NCBI GenBank assembly: GCA_027186245.1
Contig: CP114482.1
Coordinates: 31,453,209 to 31,517,208, forward strand
Reading direction: 5' to 3'
Source of the DNA: Coriaria nepalensis
Taxonomy: Eukaryota > Streptophyta > Magnoliopsida > Cucurbitales > Coriariaceae
DNA: 64,000 nt
In this document: in pieces, positions 36,366-50,400 of the stretch
How the letters are laid out: each line of letters opens with the position of its first letter
Position numbering within the stretch: position 1 is the first letter of the stretch
Made by a program: the position numbers and the translations under genes
Notes under the pieces: model-generated
Told to the model about the DNA's origin: nothing
Seen by the model: the letters and a program-made list of their open reading frames with translations, nothing else
The model's database searches: none

Positions 36366-37282
36366 CAAAGACAAAAACTTTAAAAGAAAAACAGGAAAGT
36401 TGTTGTTTTTTATTCGTGATTTAAACCAATAGAAGTTTATATGTATTTATAGGGCCTAATCTCAATCTAATTAGGGTTTTTAAAACTCAAAATCGGAATA
36501 ATCAAACATGAGATCATGCGTCCGCTATGGAGGAAGAGGATTATTACGCACACTTTTATTCAACAACCCACCTCCATTCTTCCATAAATTTTGCAGAAAG
36601 TTTCAAGAGGCAGAAGAAAAAGTCGTGCGGGTGAAAAGAACAAGGAAGAAATGTTCCCTTTATTTATTTATTTATTTTATTTTATTTTATTATATTACGA
36701 TAACCTAAAAGGTAATAAAATATAAATATGTAAAAAAATATTTAAATATCTATATATTAATTTAAATATTTATATAAAAATTTAATCACATAATAAAGTT
36801 TATATAACAATTTAATCCACAGCGCGGTGATAATAACTATCTTAACACGAATTATAAAACAAACGAATCAAAAGACTCTGGACCATATTGTCCATAAAAA
36901 CAAATGACTTGGGAGCAGACTAGACCCGAAGGGACCAAGTGGAGAAGAACAAGATTGGGAGCGATAAATTTGCCCATTGCACTAAACGGACGAAGTTAGA
37001 CCAACCACTCTCGCTACTTCCTCTTCAAGTCATCACTGTCGGTTACCCTTTCTTGTGGTGCAAATTACAAAGTTTGCTTCATTCTGCCAACTTAGATCGG
37101 TCTGCGGAAAAGTCCACGAAGTCGTCTGCTACCCAGTACAGATTTCTTCGGACCCAGATCGAATCCGGACCCGATCAGGAAAATATCGAGATACCTTATT
37201 GAGATTTGATCACGCTGTTGAGAATCAAAATGGGTTTAGAAATGTGAAGTCCCATTTTGGGTTTCGATTGTTAGGCTTTTTC
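36366..37282 (+). other. Upstream region of the kinase gene
   Basis: From the LTR end to the kinase start codon. The first 480 bp is AT-rich, with TTTA/TTTTA runs at 36660-36700. From about 36930 base composition rises toward a leader-like stretch. No single TATA box or transcription start can be chosen. The copia insertion lies 0.9 kb from the start codon. Confidence 0.4.
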
Positions 37283-40200
37283 ATGGGGATTTGCTTCAGC
37301 ATTGAAGGACAACAGCAGAGTGTCAATGGAAGAAGTAACCCTGCAGGTACTCTTTTTCCCTTTAATGCTCAAGTTTTCCATTTCATTTTTTGAAAGTAGT
37401 TTAGTGTTATAATTAAATGGTTTTTACTTCTTGAGGACTTCCTATTATGGTTGAGTTATTTTAGCGTCGAAAAGATGGTGAAATTTACACTTAAGATGGT
37501 AGAATGCCTTCTGTTGTACTCAATTTATGATTTCCTATATTTTTGGGGCTTGTTTGGTTGTGGAGAAATGAGAAGAAAAGAAAGAAACACTTTTTTTTCT
37601 TCTTTTGTTGTTGATGTTTGCTTAGGGTTGAGAAATGAGGAGAAAAGAAAAGTCAAATAGTGCCAAAAATATTTATTCTCCAAATTGTGAAGAAATGCGG
37701 AGGAATGATTTTATTTTATTTTTTCCCCTTTTCATTTCCTTATGTCTTTCTCCCCAAACCTTTAAAACAAACATGTCCTTAATGTATGTTAAGAAATGTG
37801 ATATTACAGGTCACTTTGATTCTTCTCTCTAGTCTGAAATTGTTACTTATTATGAATGGTTTTTATTAGAAATGGGAGGTGATGATCTGACTAAACGAGA
37901 TGGAAGCACAAGCATCACTCACTTGGCTAACAAGGATGTGAAGGATCTCCGTCAAAATCAACCTTATAGTAATGTTGATATCTTTACATACGAGGAAATG
38001 AGGTTGGCTACAAAGCATTTCCGTCCGGACTTGATTCTTGGAGAAGGTGGGTTTGGAGTTGTATATAAAGGAATTATTGATGAGAATGTGAGGGCAGGTT
38101 ATAAGACCACCCAAGTTGCCATTAAGGAGCTTAATCGAGAAGGTTTCCAAGGTGACAGGGAATGGCTGGTATTTCCCCTTTTTACTCAGCTTATGATTTT
38201 TTATTTTTTATTTTTTCTCTCTAAAATGAGTTAGTTTAATAGGTAGAATTTTAGATTGTTCTTTTGCGCTATGCTCATGAAATTTTTTTTATAGTGAAAA
38301 CAAGTGAATGTAAAGAGGCCTTTTCTTGATGAGAATTTGATATGTTGGCAATGAATATGCAAAGTACTTGTTTTAAATTTGATTACACGGGTAGATAATG
38401 ATTGAGAAGTGAATATAGTGATTTATTTCTGATTTTTTAAATTTTGTTCCACTTTATACAAAGGCATGTCTTTTGGATTTCTCAAACTTGGCAAAAAAGA
38501 AAGGAGAAGAAAATGGTGGTGAAACATTGCTCTTTATCAGATGTGTATCTCTTTATTCCCTTTTCAGAAGATCAATTGTCTGCTAGAAAGAAGCCAGACA
38601 AATAGGGGAGTTATAGTTGTTCTTGTACAAATTGTTTTCATTTGTAGGCAGAGGTTAACTATCTTGGGCAGTTGAGTCACCCGAATCTTGTGAAGCTAAT
38701 TGGATATTGTTGTGAGGATGAGCATAGGCTTTTGGTCTATGAATACATGGCTAGTGGAAGCCTGGAAAAACGTCTTTTTCGAAGTAAGTGTTGCTAGTAA
38801 TTCCACTAATTTTACTTTAATCATACAATTTTAATCAGGTTTACCTTTCTATTTTTTAACCAGCTAATTAAGTACAGATATTAGACTCATACCTATGTTG
38901 TATGAATCACAACTTGAAGTTTTCTAGAAGTATCACACTTGCAAAGGTTCAGAAAACTCAAGTTTTGTTCTTATTGTTCTATATATTTTGAGAATGCCGA
39001 TAGGCTACAATTTATAGAGAACTCAAAAAAGTAAGAAGGTGACCTAATATTTTTATGAAACTAACCAAAATTCTTCTAAATAAACTAGGACACAATCTTA
39101 AAGACTTGAAATTACTTGCTGTTTGAGTTTCTTAGTAAACTAGGTAACAGACAAATTTAAATACCTCAAATATAGTAAGAAACCCTAAAAATTTGTCTTG
39201 TTGAAAACACTTGAATATAGGTAGATGAACAGTAGATGTTCATGTATAAGAGTTTTCTCATTCCCCACATATTTTGTGATACTGTTGAAAGTAAATTTAG
39301 TAAATTGCTAACAAATTAGGAAACCAATAACAAATTAGGAAAGAGTCTTTTAACTTAAAATGATATTCAAGGGACTATAACTCAATGTGAAAACTTGAAA
39401 TGATAAGATATTACCGTTAGTAACATAAAACCCAATTAAGTTAGAATCAGAAGCTTACTACTAGTGCCAAATAGTTCACCATGGTGTCTAATTTTACATA
39501 ATTAGAACCGACACTTGTTTGAACCATCATTGGGAAAAGTTGAGCTTCCTTCTTTGTGTGCCATTGTGATATTAGGATGAATCATCTCTTGATGCATTCC
39601 GAACTGACTATTGTTGAAACCACATTACGGGTTATTTCCTTCCAGTTTGGGAACCCAAAACTCTATTTTCGGATGCAAGATCTAGTATACCTCGCAATGT
39701 ACTAAAGTTCTTTGCGTCAAGTCCAAGTTCACAGTCAAAAATTTGTTTGCATCTTCACAAGGACTGTCAAAAGATGGACAGGCTGGAAATCCTTAATCCA
39801 ATTTAGAAATTCTAAATTTTGAAAATGTACACGATATAAAAATTTGAAGGCTTATATTTAACAATTTGCTTTTGGTTGTAGGAGTGGGTTGTACACTGAC
39901 TTGGTCAAAAAGAATGAAGATTGCCTTAGATGCCGCAAAGGGGCTTGCATTTCTTCATGGTGCAGAAAGACCTATCATATACCGTGACTTCAAGACATCT
40001 AACATTTTGCTTGGTGCGGTTAGTTCCCCTTTCACAATTGCTTACGAGAAACCTACAAGTTTGTGCTGCTTAGTAATGCTAAATAATATGGTTATGTGAA
40101 AATTTATGTTTTCTTTCTCTAACTGGGTTTTCAGCCCTTTAGAAAGAGCTTCTTCCCTTTTCTCTATCAGGATGGATGGATGAGGAAATTAGGTTGAGTG

Positions 40201-41471
40201 TTTGGCGTTTCAGTTTGAGCAACAGATTCCTGTTTGGTCTACTCAATCTAACCTAAATTCTTGTTTACCCAAACTCAGGTTCCGATCGCTAACAAATGAA
40301 CCTTAGATATGAAAAGAAAGAAAAATTGACCATGACGATAAAATAAGAGAGTACCTTCTATGAAATAAACTTTACTTTCTTTTCCAAGCTTTATGAACTT
40401 CAGCTGCTGAAATTCAAACAAAAATTTCTAGGATTTTGGTTCAAAGCTTTCAGACTTTGGGCTGGCAAAGGAAGGGCCTATGGGGGACCAAACCCATGTG
40501 TCGACTAGAGTGATGGGCACATATGGATATGCAGCTCCAGAATATGTAATGACTGGTACGTTTGTCTATAGAACGTATGTTCCATCATTTTCCTTTTCAG
40601 AATCCTTTGTTTCGATTCCAACCAGTGTAAGAAAAAAAAAACCCCATTAACTGTTTAATAAATATGTCACATTAATCTAAATCTAATCTTATACTAAAAG
40701 TCGAGTTTCAGAAATCCAGTACTAAAACCATTAAGGCAAACTTGCCCTTAGTAGAAAAGGAAGTCATACGAGTTTATATTATCAGATTCTTCTACCACAT
40801 ACGTTTTCTAATCTTTTTCTTTTTATATCTATTTTCTTGGCTACAACGAGGATATGAACTTTTGAATAGTTTCTAATTATCTCGACTATAACTCTATGTG
40901 TGAATTGATCTGACCAGGACATCTAACTGCTCGAAGCGATATCTACGGATTTGGAGTGGTCTTACTTGAGATGCTTATTGGAAGGAGAGCAATGGACAAG
41001 AGCCGGCCAAGCAGAGAACATAACCTGGTGGAGTGGGCCCGCCCTCTCTTGAACAACAACAAGAAGCTCACAAGGATCTTAGACCCTAGATTGGAAGGAC
41101 AATACTCCATAAGAAGTGCAATGAAAGTGGCCAATTTAGCATATCAATGCCTTAGTCAAAACCCGAAAGGCAGGCCCCTTATGAACCAGGTGGTAGAAAT
41201 TCTTGAAACATTTCAGACCAAAGAAGAAACTCAGGAAGAAGCAATTCTTGTGAGCGGGAGTCGTGGTCTAACCCTATATGAGGTATCTAAAGACGAACAT
41301 AGAAATCCGACCAGAAGTGATAGTGAAAGGAGAGTAGAGGTGAATCAGAATAAGCATGCGAATGTAAGGAGTAAGAGTGAGCCCCCTAAGGATTTTGATC
41401 TTTATATTCCTTCCCCTGACATTACTCCGGATCGAGCATCTCATGAGAAATCGGTATCTTATAGAAGGTAG
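37283..41471 (+). CDS. PBL17: Receptor-like cytoplasmic kinase, RLCK-VII / PBL17-like
   Basis: Six exons join in frame: 37283-37346, 37870-38168, 38648-38783, 39882-40018, 40432-40555 and 40918-41471, giving 437 residues, all with GT-AG introns. The N-terminus MGICFS has the Gly2/Cys4 pattern for myristoylation and palmitoylation, which suggests plasma-membrane attachment. The kinase domain has the P-loop GEGGFG (79-84), VAIK Lys107, the catalytic YRDFK (Asp202), DFG Asp220 and [11 protein letters not shown] polar 90-residue tail follows. YRD and the activation loop fit RLCK-VII kinases, which relay signals from surface receptors to immune or growth outputs. NILLG replaces the usual NILLD but leaves catalytic residues intact. 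Assignment to PBL17 rests on remembered similarity to Arabidopsis At2g07180. Confidence 0.9.
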
Positions 41472-42628
41472 TTAAAACCAGTACTACTAATGGATGGAAG
41501 ATGAAAATGTTAAAAAGACTTGTATCCAACTATCGTATCCATTTGGACCATTTCTATTTTTTTTTTTAGTTGTACCTTATTGGTATTTATAATGATCCGA
41601 GCAATTTTTTCGTAGAATTTTTTTTTTTTCCTTTCTCAACTCCTGTTTCCTATGGCTGTGATCATCCGAAAATAGCAGGGGGGGGGGGGGGAGTGGCGCA
41701 TTTCCAGCCCTAAATCTAGGATTTTAGCTTAAAAATAAAATTACTTAAATAGATCTTTAAATTTTGATTTAAGAATTTATTAATTTTAATTTTCTTTTAA
41801 AATCAACTTAGTGTATTCAAAATGTTCAACTTTTGTACTCATAGTCAAATGTATAAATATTAATTAAGTATAAAAAAGCTTTTAAAGTTCTATTAAATAC
41901 TAGAATATTAATAATACACCAAAAATATCATTAATGTAGTTTGATTGTTATTGAGATTTAAAGTTGTAAAAAAATATTTTTAAAAAAAAAAATGAAGGAT
42001 AAAAATGGTTAATAGAATTTTAAATACATATTTTAACATTATTGATAATATAATATATTTTAAATTTCACTTTTACATTCATATATTTTGATCATAAGAA
42101 CTAAAATAGAACCTTCTGAAAACTTTTAAAATGAAATCGAATTATTTTAAATTATATATTCATTATAATTTTTATATATATTTTTTATATATTTATTATT
42201 ATTTATATTAAAATTGGAAAATTAATCCTAATTTCCTTTGATTAGTGATATAATCATTATAAATATATATTTTCTAGAAAAAGTAACTTGATTATTAATA
42301 AAATTATATTTTATTATTAATAAAGGAGGCTAGTAATTAAATATAAAAACAACAAAATAAGGGACCCTTACATATTGGGCTTCAAAAAATATTTTTATTG
42401 CACCATATAAAAAAAAAGAAATAAATATAAAACTACTAAAATACCCTCAATATTTAAAAATAAAAATTTAATTAATTATGAAATAGCAATTATACTTTCA
42501 TCCTTACCGTCCCTTTAACTTGGAATGTAAAAGAAACAACAAAAGGACAAATAAAAAATGTGAGAACATAACATCGAACGCGTAATAGTACAGTGAAGTT
42601 GAATGGTCCATCCACGTTAGCTTCTACA

Positions 42629-42971
42629 CTAAGCCATGCACTTATAACAAGGACCATTGGAGGTTTTGTCAGGAGCGGCCTGTCTGGGGGGCTGGACAGA
42701 TTCAGTGCTGTCAACTGGCTCCTCTTCGTGAGGAGGAGGAGATTCTGTTCTAGCTCGAGAGCTAGATCCACGGCCAGTAGGAGTTTCCATGAGCATCTTC
42801 GATATGTTTGGCCATTTCTGATTCATCTGAAGAATCTGAGTCAAGAGGAATTAGGCTGAGTAGGTTCTGAGATAGTGAGAGCTCTTCGGAAGGGCTTGAC
42901 CTTTTCAGCTGAGAGTTCAACTTTCTTCTGCTTCCTATAAGAAGGCAATCAAGAGTTTCTTGTTGCTGCAA
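42629..42971 (-). other. Unrecognised coding-like fragment in two frames
   Basis: The minus strand reads IPLDSDSSDESEMAKHIEDA in one frame (42971-42762). In an overlapping frame (42844-42629) it reads PTGRGSSSRARTESPPPHEE, ending at KCMA and a stop. The composition is gene-like (Ser/Glu/Pro-rich, fewer A+T than around it), but no start, splice pattern or family was recognised. It may be a frameshifted gene fragment. Confidence 0.3.
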
Positions 42972-43467
42972 TCCTTCTGAATCGATTCCGAAGTTGAGGC
43001 AACTTGTATAGTATCCCTCTGAAAAAATTGAATAAAAATAATAAATTTCAAAAATATGAAGAGAATGAAAATAATATTCACATCAAAGATCAAGAAGACC
43101 TGAATGCGCCCCTAATCACACACTACATATGAAACACAAGATCCAGAAAACTAGGTAAATATTCACATACAAGATGATGAAATATAGATAATAAGCAAAC
43201 ACTAACAGATCAAGCAAGGAACTCAGGTAGCAAGAAATATCAGTAGAGCTATGGGAATTTTTCTAAGCTTCCCACTTGCAAAAACAGCTTATAACTAGAT
43301 TCATATAATCTATATAATCACGAAATTAGTTTTCCTTTATAAAGTGAAGATTTACCCACAACATTCTCAATTGAAGAAATCTTCTCGGCTTTCCGTATCA
43401 CCTCCAAAAAAAAAAATTTAATTTATAGATTGTAAAAATGTGAGCTTTACATAGGCTTCAACTAGTC

Positions 43468-43689
43468 TTGGAGCGCACGTCATGGCGGCTGGAAGCTCGG
43501 TATGTATCGCCTCCCTATCCTTGCATGATCGAATATGTAATCCCTCAACCCCTTCCCATCCATGACCCCACACAAGCATTTCAATACAGGCCTCGGGTGA
43601 ACGGAATTGGAAATGCCAGTAGGTTCGAGGACATTGAGAAGTGCCCGGTTGTGATGAAGATGATGGATCTAAATCATACTAGGAAGTGA
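43468..43689 (+). other. Unrecognised 73-codon open frame
   Basis: A proline- and tyrosine-containing frame (ARYVSPPYPCMIEYVIPQPL, ending LNHTRK). Composition is less AT-rich than nearby. No domain, promoter or splice context could be identified. It could be a gene fragment or chance. Confidence 0.25.
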
Positions 43690-44498
43690 TGAGGATGGAG
43701 GTGGTGAGATGCAGGCAGATTACCGTTTCTTTTTTTTTAAAGTTATCATTAAGAGTAGGTATGATCATTTAATATATGTAAATTTTTTTTTTAAATTAAG
43801 AAAATAAAAAAACAGGCCACTCTTGAAATCAAAACTTTTATGGCTTAATCCTGCAATCTTACCTTTATATTTGGGCCACAATCACAGATTATTCCATAAA
43901 ACAATACACCTTCCTCAATGCAGCTAAGAAAAATCTACAGTAACGTACACGAGGCATCCATAGCCACAAAAGCTGGTTATGGAACCACCATATCTAACAT
44001 CGACAAATGTGAAATACAAATTACAATACAAAATGAATCCAAATAATAATCTTAACAATGTAATAGGAAGCTGAAATATACTTCGAACTACATATCCAGG
44101 GACCAGTAGGATATATCTAGCAACTAATTTGCAAAACACAGGCCAAAAATTACAGGTACCACATCTCAGTGACTCGATTAAACTCGTGCCTCGTAGTTTA
44201 TTTTCGAAATTTACACTGAAATTTGCACGTTACTTGCAATTTGAAAAGACTAGGCATAATGTAAAAACATTAAAATTCAGTCACTTGGAATTTGAAAAGA
44301 CCAACCTACCCCTAAAAAGTCTGGGGAACGATATGAGCATTTGCAATTTAAAAAGGTTCACTCATAAATTCAATCGAGAGAATGAATCACAGATTTCAAT
44401 CTTCAAAACCAGCCTTAACGAACTCACCCTCTTCTCATGACCCCCAAACAATAATCAGGTCCTGCACTTGCCCCTCTGAAATGATATCACTGGCAGGC

Positions 44499-47400
44499 CT
44501 AAGAAGCCTTTAGCACACGGCAACGGTACTCTCCAAGAGCCCATATAGGAAATATGTTTCTGTATGCAGAGTAACTGATCATACAATTCTTATTGAAGAC
44601 ACCCATTATTTCCTGCATTCAGAAAAAACATGAAAATAATTTGATTCAACAAACAGTTTCAAACAAAAACAAAATTATAACAAATTGCGATATTACTTGA
44701 TTTAAGCTAATACTTAAAGAAGACAAAATCTTGGGAGTAGTTCCTTCATTTAAAATCCTAGAATGCTAAAGACCGGTTCTTATGATGGTGAGATTTCTAG
44801 AGCACTTGATTCTAGGTGATGATCCGTCTAATAATATTATTAACAAATCAACAACTGTACAGGTCATAGCATTAGATTACCTCTTGGGGAAAATCTCCAT
44901 TCTCCATTTGAGAATTTATCAAACATCTAGCTGCACGGTGCAATGGTGTTGGGTCTCTCTCTGCCTGTTTCATGATACAGAAGCATTAGAGGAGATGAAG
45001 ATGCAGGGAAGGGATACATATTAGCAAACTTTTAATGTGTAAAATATGTCTGCCCAATTTATCTCAAATGGACAATGCAGCAACAGACGCTATCAAACTA
45101 AGACTTCCAAGATTTGTATTGCTTCACGTACTCAAATTTATCTCAAATGGAAACAACCCTTTTTTTCTTTTTTCCCTGAAGGGGCAATGTGATTCGTTTG
45201 TTTTATTAGGCAAAAGCCAGAGAAATAACCGGGGTATATGAGTATTACAAAAGATCCCATATTTTCATGGGAAACAAACTTAATGAATACTTTACCATGG
45301 GTGGAACTAGATAATGATACATTTATTGATAATCATTTGAATTATTTGTACCTGCCCAGCATCAATAAGAGCCAGCAGAGCCCATCCAGTATTCACCGAA
45401 TGTGATCTATTACCCTTAAGATTGGAATATACCTATACACAATGAAATTGAATATATTATTAAACAGGGCTATGCAACAAAACAGTATCAATCAGACTCG
45501 AATAAACTAGTATTAAATTACAAAAAGTGTACTGTTCTTTCAGACAACTCTGCAAGGAAATTGATTTTATTACAGATCACTCAGAAATTTCATCAAACAA
45601 TATGGAAAGAAGAAAGTGAAACTACTTATTTTCAGGACAAATATAAATGTTCATTCAACTATCTTACAACACAGTTAAAAATATAAAAAGATAAACTGAT
45701 ATTCTCTTTCATCTTTTTGAATGGTCTTATTAGCAACATGTTAACATAATCACTTTAAATTTTACCGATCTTTTCTTTTGCTTCTCGTATTCACAGGTGC
45801 AATCAGAAAATTCAGTATATTCAGCTGCTTAACATTATTATGGAGTTTATTGACATTTCTTAGGAAGATTTCAAATGATAATCAGAGTTCTCGTCTGATA
45901 TTACTTGATGCCTTCCATTATATATAAAATATATATATACACAAACACGTGCGCATATATATATACACATTTTCTTCTTCTTCTTTTACTTATATATTTG
46001 GTCCCACCATCTCTGTTTTCTTCTCCATTGCTGATCACGACGGTGGGACTTGGCTGTATTCAGCTGAAAATCCTCTTTTCAAACAGAGAACAATTTTCAT
46101 CAAAAGAAAACTTGAAAACTGTGTTTACCTGGGTGAGGGTCAAATTAACTCGGGTACTTTTTGGACCAAAAAACAAAAAAGTTGGTACTAATTCTGGGTA
46201 ACCATGAAGAAGGAAAGAATGAAAGAGTAATTAAAAGAATCCTTTGTCTCATGAGGTAAGCTAACATAGTGTAATACAGGGGGGAAAGGACTTATTTCCA
46301 GTGTAACAAAATTGTGGTAATCTGTCTCTGCGATATATCCCCATTCAGTCTACAAGGAATAAGAGAATGAAAAGGCTAAAAACATTTTCTTTTGAAAGGC
46401 AGAAGTAATTCATTCATAACTACATCAACAAAAATGATTATAAAACACTACCGAAGTATTCTGAGAATACTTGGAACCACTCTATAAGGTCCGAGAAGAG
46501 ATCTTTCCTAAAAATAATTTAGGAATAGTTAAAAAAATTAGACCTCAGAATTAGCAAGAGATGCGCAACTTATATGCATATGTACAGAGTATATTTATTA
46601 GCAAGAGATGGTAGGCTCATATTTATAAGAGTTAGAAGTTTCCTAATTCCCTATATCCAAGCTCTGCCTTAGTAAGACAATTTAATCACTTACCAAGAGC
46701 CAAAAATATAAGCCGACCAGGAAAAGAGTAATAAGATATTCAGATGTAGTTTCAACTTCCATATAAGTTAGTTTGTTTGTGTTTAATATTGAATTTTATG
46801 GCAAAGTCCATGTACCTAAGACGTAAAGAAAGAAATATAGTACAGCACCTACAATAGTTCAGAAGTAAGTAAGACTAAAAAGGGACTATTCTGGATAGAA
46901 AATTAACAATAATTTCCATAAACCTAAAGGAGATGCATCTGAAGTTTTGCAAGTTATAGATCGAAATGGGAAAAGCAAAAATGCAATGTAACCTTGTCTT
47001 GACATGAAAGATAACTTTCTCCCCAGCCACCAGAAGCAAGCTGTTTGGAGAGAAGGAAATCACAAGCTTTACGGATGGCAAAGGAATTATCATAGTTTCT
47101 TCCAGCAGCCACCAATCCCTTTACACCAAACCATGTACCATAGGTGAAGCAAACACCCCAGGAACCGTACCTGTATTAGAGTTACAGATTTTAGCAGCAA
47201 ATTATAAATTAGCTAAAGGTTGGCCAAAAAAAAATAAAATAAAATTAGCTAAAGCAGAGAACCATAAATCTAATACTTAAATTAAGTAAATACTAAAACA
47301 GAGAATGTAAGAAATTGTAACACAAAGCTTATAAGGAATTGAATACAAGGACACACCATGAACCATCTGATGCTTGTATCTTTTCAATGAACATTGCTGC

Positions 47401-50400
47401 TCTTTTAATACAATCTTCTATATCTTCTTGACGATGCAGGGGATATATATTTTTAAACGCTGTAAGAGCTTGAAGAGCCGCTGAGGTGCATTCAACATAG
47501 CTGGAGAACCAATTTTAATCACAATAATGGTCGAGAATGAATATGAGATTGAAAGAAGTGACTAGCTCAGATATCTTACGGATAGTCAATAACAATGTCA
47601 CCAAATGTCTCAGCAGGGTTGATTAACTGAAACAATATTAGAAGGTAATTATCAGGTAAAAAGGAACTGAATTATGTTTTATAATTTAGAAAAAATAAAC
47701 AATAATGGAACACACTTCTCACTGCAACAAACTTATATTTTGGTGACATGGGAGCCAAATCTTAATGCATTTCATGGTTTCGTCTCAAAAGACCACTCCT
47801 TTTTTTGCTTTTCCTTTTTTTAAGTTCACTTCTGAGGGAGCATGGATTGCTTTCTTGGTTACCAAAGCATGGACTGAATAATTGGGTGTGGGTGCAGGAA
47901 TTATTTATTAAAAAGACTCACTTCGTATGCAGAGGATTTTTTTTTAAGTGTTCTTCTAAGCTAATAGAACAACATAAAAGTCCGACGCGGACAAAAAAGC
48001 TATGTCAGAGAAAAATGAAAATGAAGAAATGCAACAGGACCTATTATCAAACAAATATTGTCGAAGTACTATTTAAGTTAGGAGAGCAATTTGATTGGAT
48101 GCAGAAGGATGAATTACAAAGTACATCAGAAGATGTATAAGTCCGATGCAAATAAAACTTTAAAAAAAGAACTGGAAATAGAGATCCATTATAATAATAA
48201 ATCTTCTTCAAGACAACCTGCCAAACTTATAGAATTGCTGCTGGTTGAACTATTGGTAGAAATAACTTCCCAGATCTTACTGCCCAGAGTAACTGCAAGG
48301 TCTTAATTCCACACCCAGGGTTGGGGTGTCCAAGCAAACCTCAGCTAATTGGTTTTAGAGTATCTAGGGTGGCCAGTAGGCCTTACATTATATATACACA
48401 CATATATATATATATATGTGTTTGTGTGTGTGTATCACAAAAATCATTTCCTATCTGCTCCATTTCAGGTCAAGAGGTTTTTGCATGTAATTTGTGATTT
48501 ATAGTCACGAAATATAGTTATTATATAATACTAATTGTCTAACCCGTGCGATGTATGGGAGTATGGATATGATGTCTCTATAAACAACATGAAAAAAAAA
48601 GGAGAGAATATCAATCAAGTAAACTCATTTAATAGTTAAAGTAGATAGTAGTCACATTCTCATCAAGTAGAACCATATCGAGACCAATAAACTCATTCGT
48701 TTTAAGGTTAAGAACATCCAAATTCTTGTAATTCTCATTTTTATGTGTCAATTTTATTTTGATCATGGAGATCACCGACATAATTATAACTTTGACTTTC
48801 TACTATATTAGAAAGTAATATTAGTATGAAGATTAGTATGAAGATTATATGAAGAGATGCCAATTCGAAACGTGAGAGAGATACAAAATCAAAGTACATA
48901 TGGGAGAGGCAATCGCTAAGAGTGATGACAAAATTGGAGTTACTTATTTATACATGGTTTTTTTTTTTTAATAAAAAAAGAAAAAAACTATCCTTTTTTT
49001 TCATTAACATAATATTGTCTCATGGATTTTCAAATTTGAATGCATTTACATAAGATTATAATCTTATCAAATAAAAATTAGGATAAGATTAAAATGATTA
49101 TAATGATTATAGTGATCATCGAAACAAAAATTATGATAGTATTTTGATAAAAAAAATTAACATAAATAATTATTTTTAATTATTACTTTTTTTCATTAAT
49201 GTAATATTTTGTGTCTATCATAGATTTTCAAATTCAAATTCATTTACATAAGATTATAATCTTATCAAACAAAAATTATGATAAGATTATAGTGATTATA
49301 GTAATTATCAAAACGAATATAATGATAAGATTTAATTAAAATGTAAAATTTATTATGGAATCGGGGTATTTTAAGAAATTATTGTAAAATACGGAATGAG
49401 GATCTTCTAGGAAGTTTGTCAGCAAAATTGCCATGTGGCATATTGTAGGAAGTTAAAAATACGTGTGGCGCAATTTTGTGCCTATGTTCAACTTTTATTA
49501 TATAATGATATTTTCTACTATTTTAATTTTGTTTATATAATGTTATATAACTATATTCTAGTTGATATTATGTATAATATATAATATATGTATATGGAAT
49601 AGTGATATAAATATATATAGAATCTTTTTTTCTATATATATTTTTTATTATATAAAATAAGTATACGTATAATGACCATGTCTGGAGTTCATTCTTATGA
49701 AGCCACTTAGAAATAACCAAGGCACTGTCTCTAAAATTGAATATGAGCACGACAAGGACATTATTGCACATTTCCTCTCCCACTCCAAAGCGTGGATTCT
49801 TAAGCTCTTCGATGAGACAAGAAAATGATCTGAGTCATCAGAAACCTTAAATGAACAATCTCATGCCCAACAGCCTTAGTATTATTTTTTCACTTATTGT
49901 CACCTAGTTGGCCATTATTAGCACACGCGTTCCTATATTAGAGATATGAGACACAAACAAAAAGTAAAAGAAGACGGTATAGGTGTCCACATTCTTGAAC
50001 AATAAAGATAACTAAATTAATGATTTTCATCTAGAGTACATGTTTTTTAGATAAACAGATTATATTGTTAGAGAGCGATAAAGAAATATAGTCAAATTAT
50101 TTCAAAACCCCTAAAAGTCATGTCTTAAGGATTTTCAACTAAATAGTGTAAATCAAACAAAATTAGAGCAATGTCTAAATAAATTGGCAGAAACGAGAAA
50201 GAGACTACCTCCAACCAGCTGTAGGACCTAGTGAGCTCATATGTTGCAAAGCCACCATCTGCATTCTGTCCAAATTTCAGTAAGATTAAAATAAATTTTA
50301 ATCTAGACTAGATACTGCTGAATTGGAATAAAGAAGTGGTTATCAGTATGGAGCTGGTGTTAGTAAAAAAAAACTCGCACAATTGTAAAGTAATAAAAGG

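Larger units (their letters stand above)
41472..44498. other. Intergenic region between two convergent genes
   Basis: Holds the 3' ends of both genes, a 14-base G run (41678-41691), about 0.8 kb of very AT-rich sequence (41700-42500), and short coding-like fragments at 42629-42971 and 43440-43690. No full gene was recognised. Confidence 0.5.

Noticed and set aside
45905..46201. 80- and 98-codon open frames in a cyclase intron
   Set aside because: They lie in intron 15, on the opposite strand, begin in a TA-rich microsatellite and show no domain.
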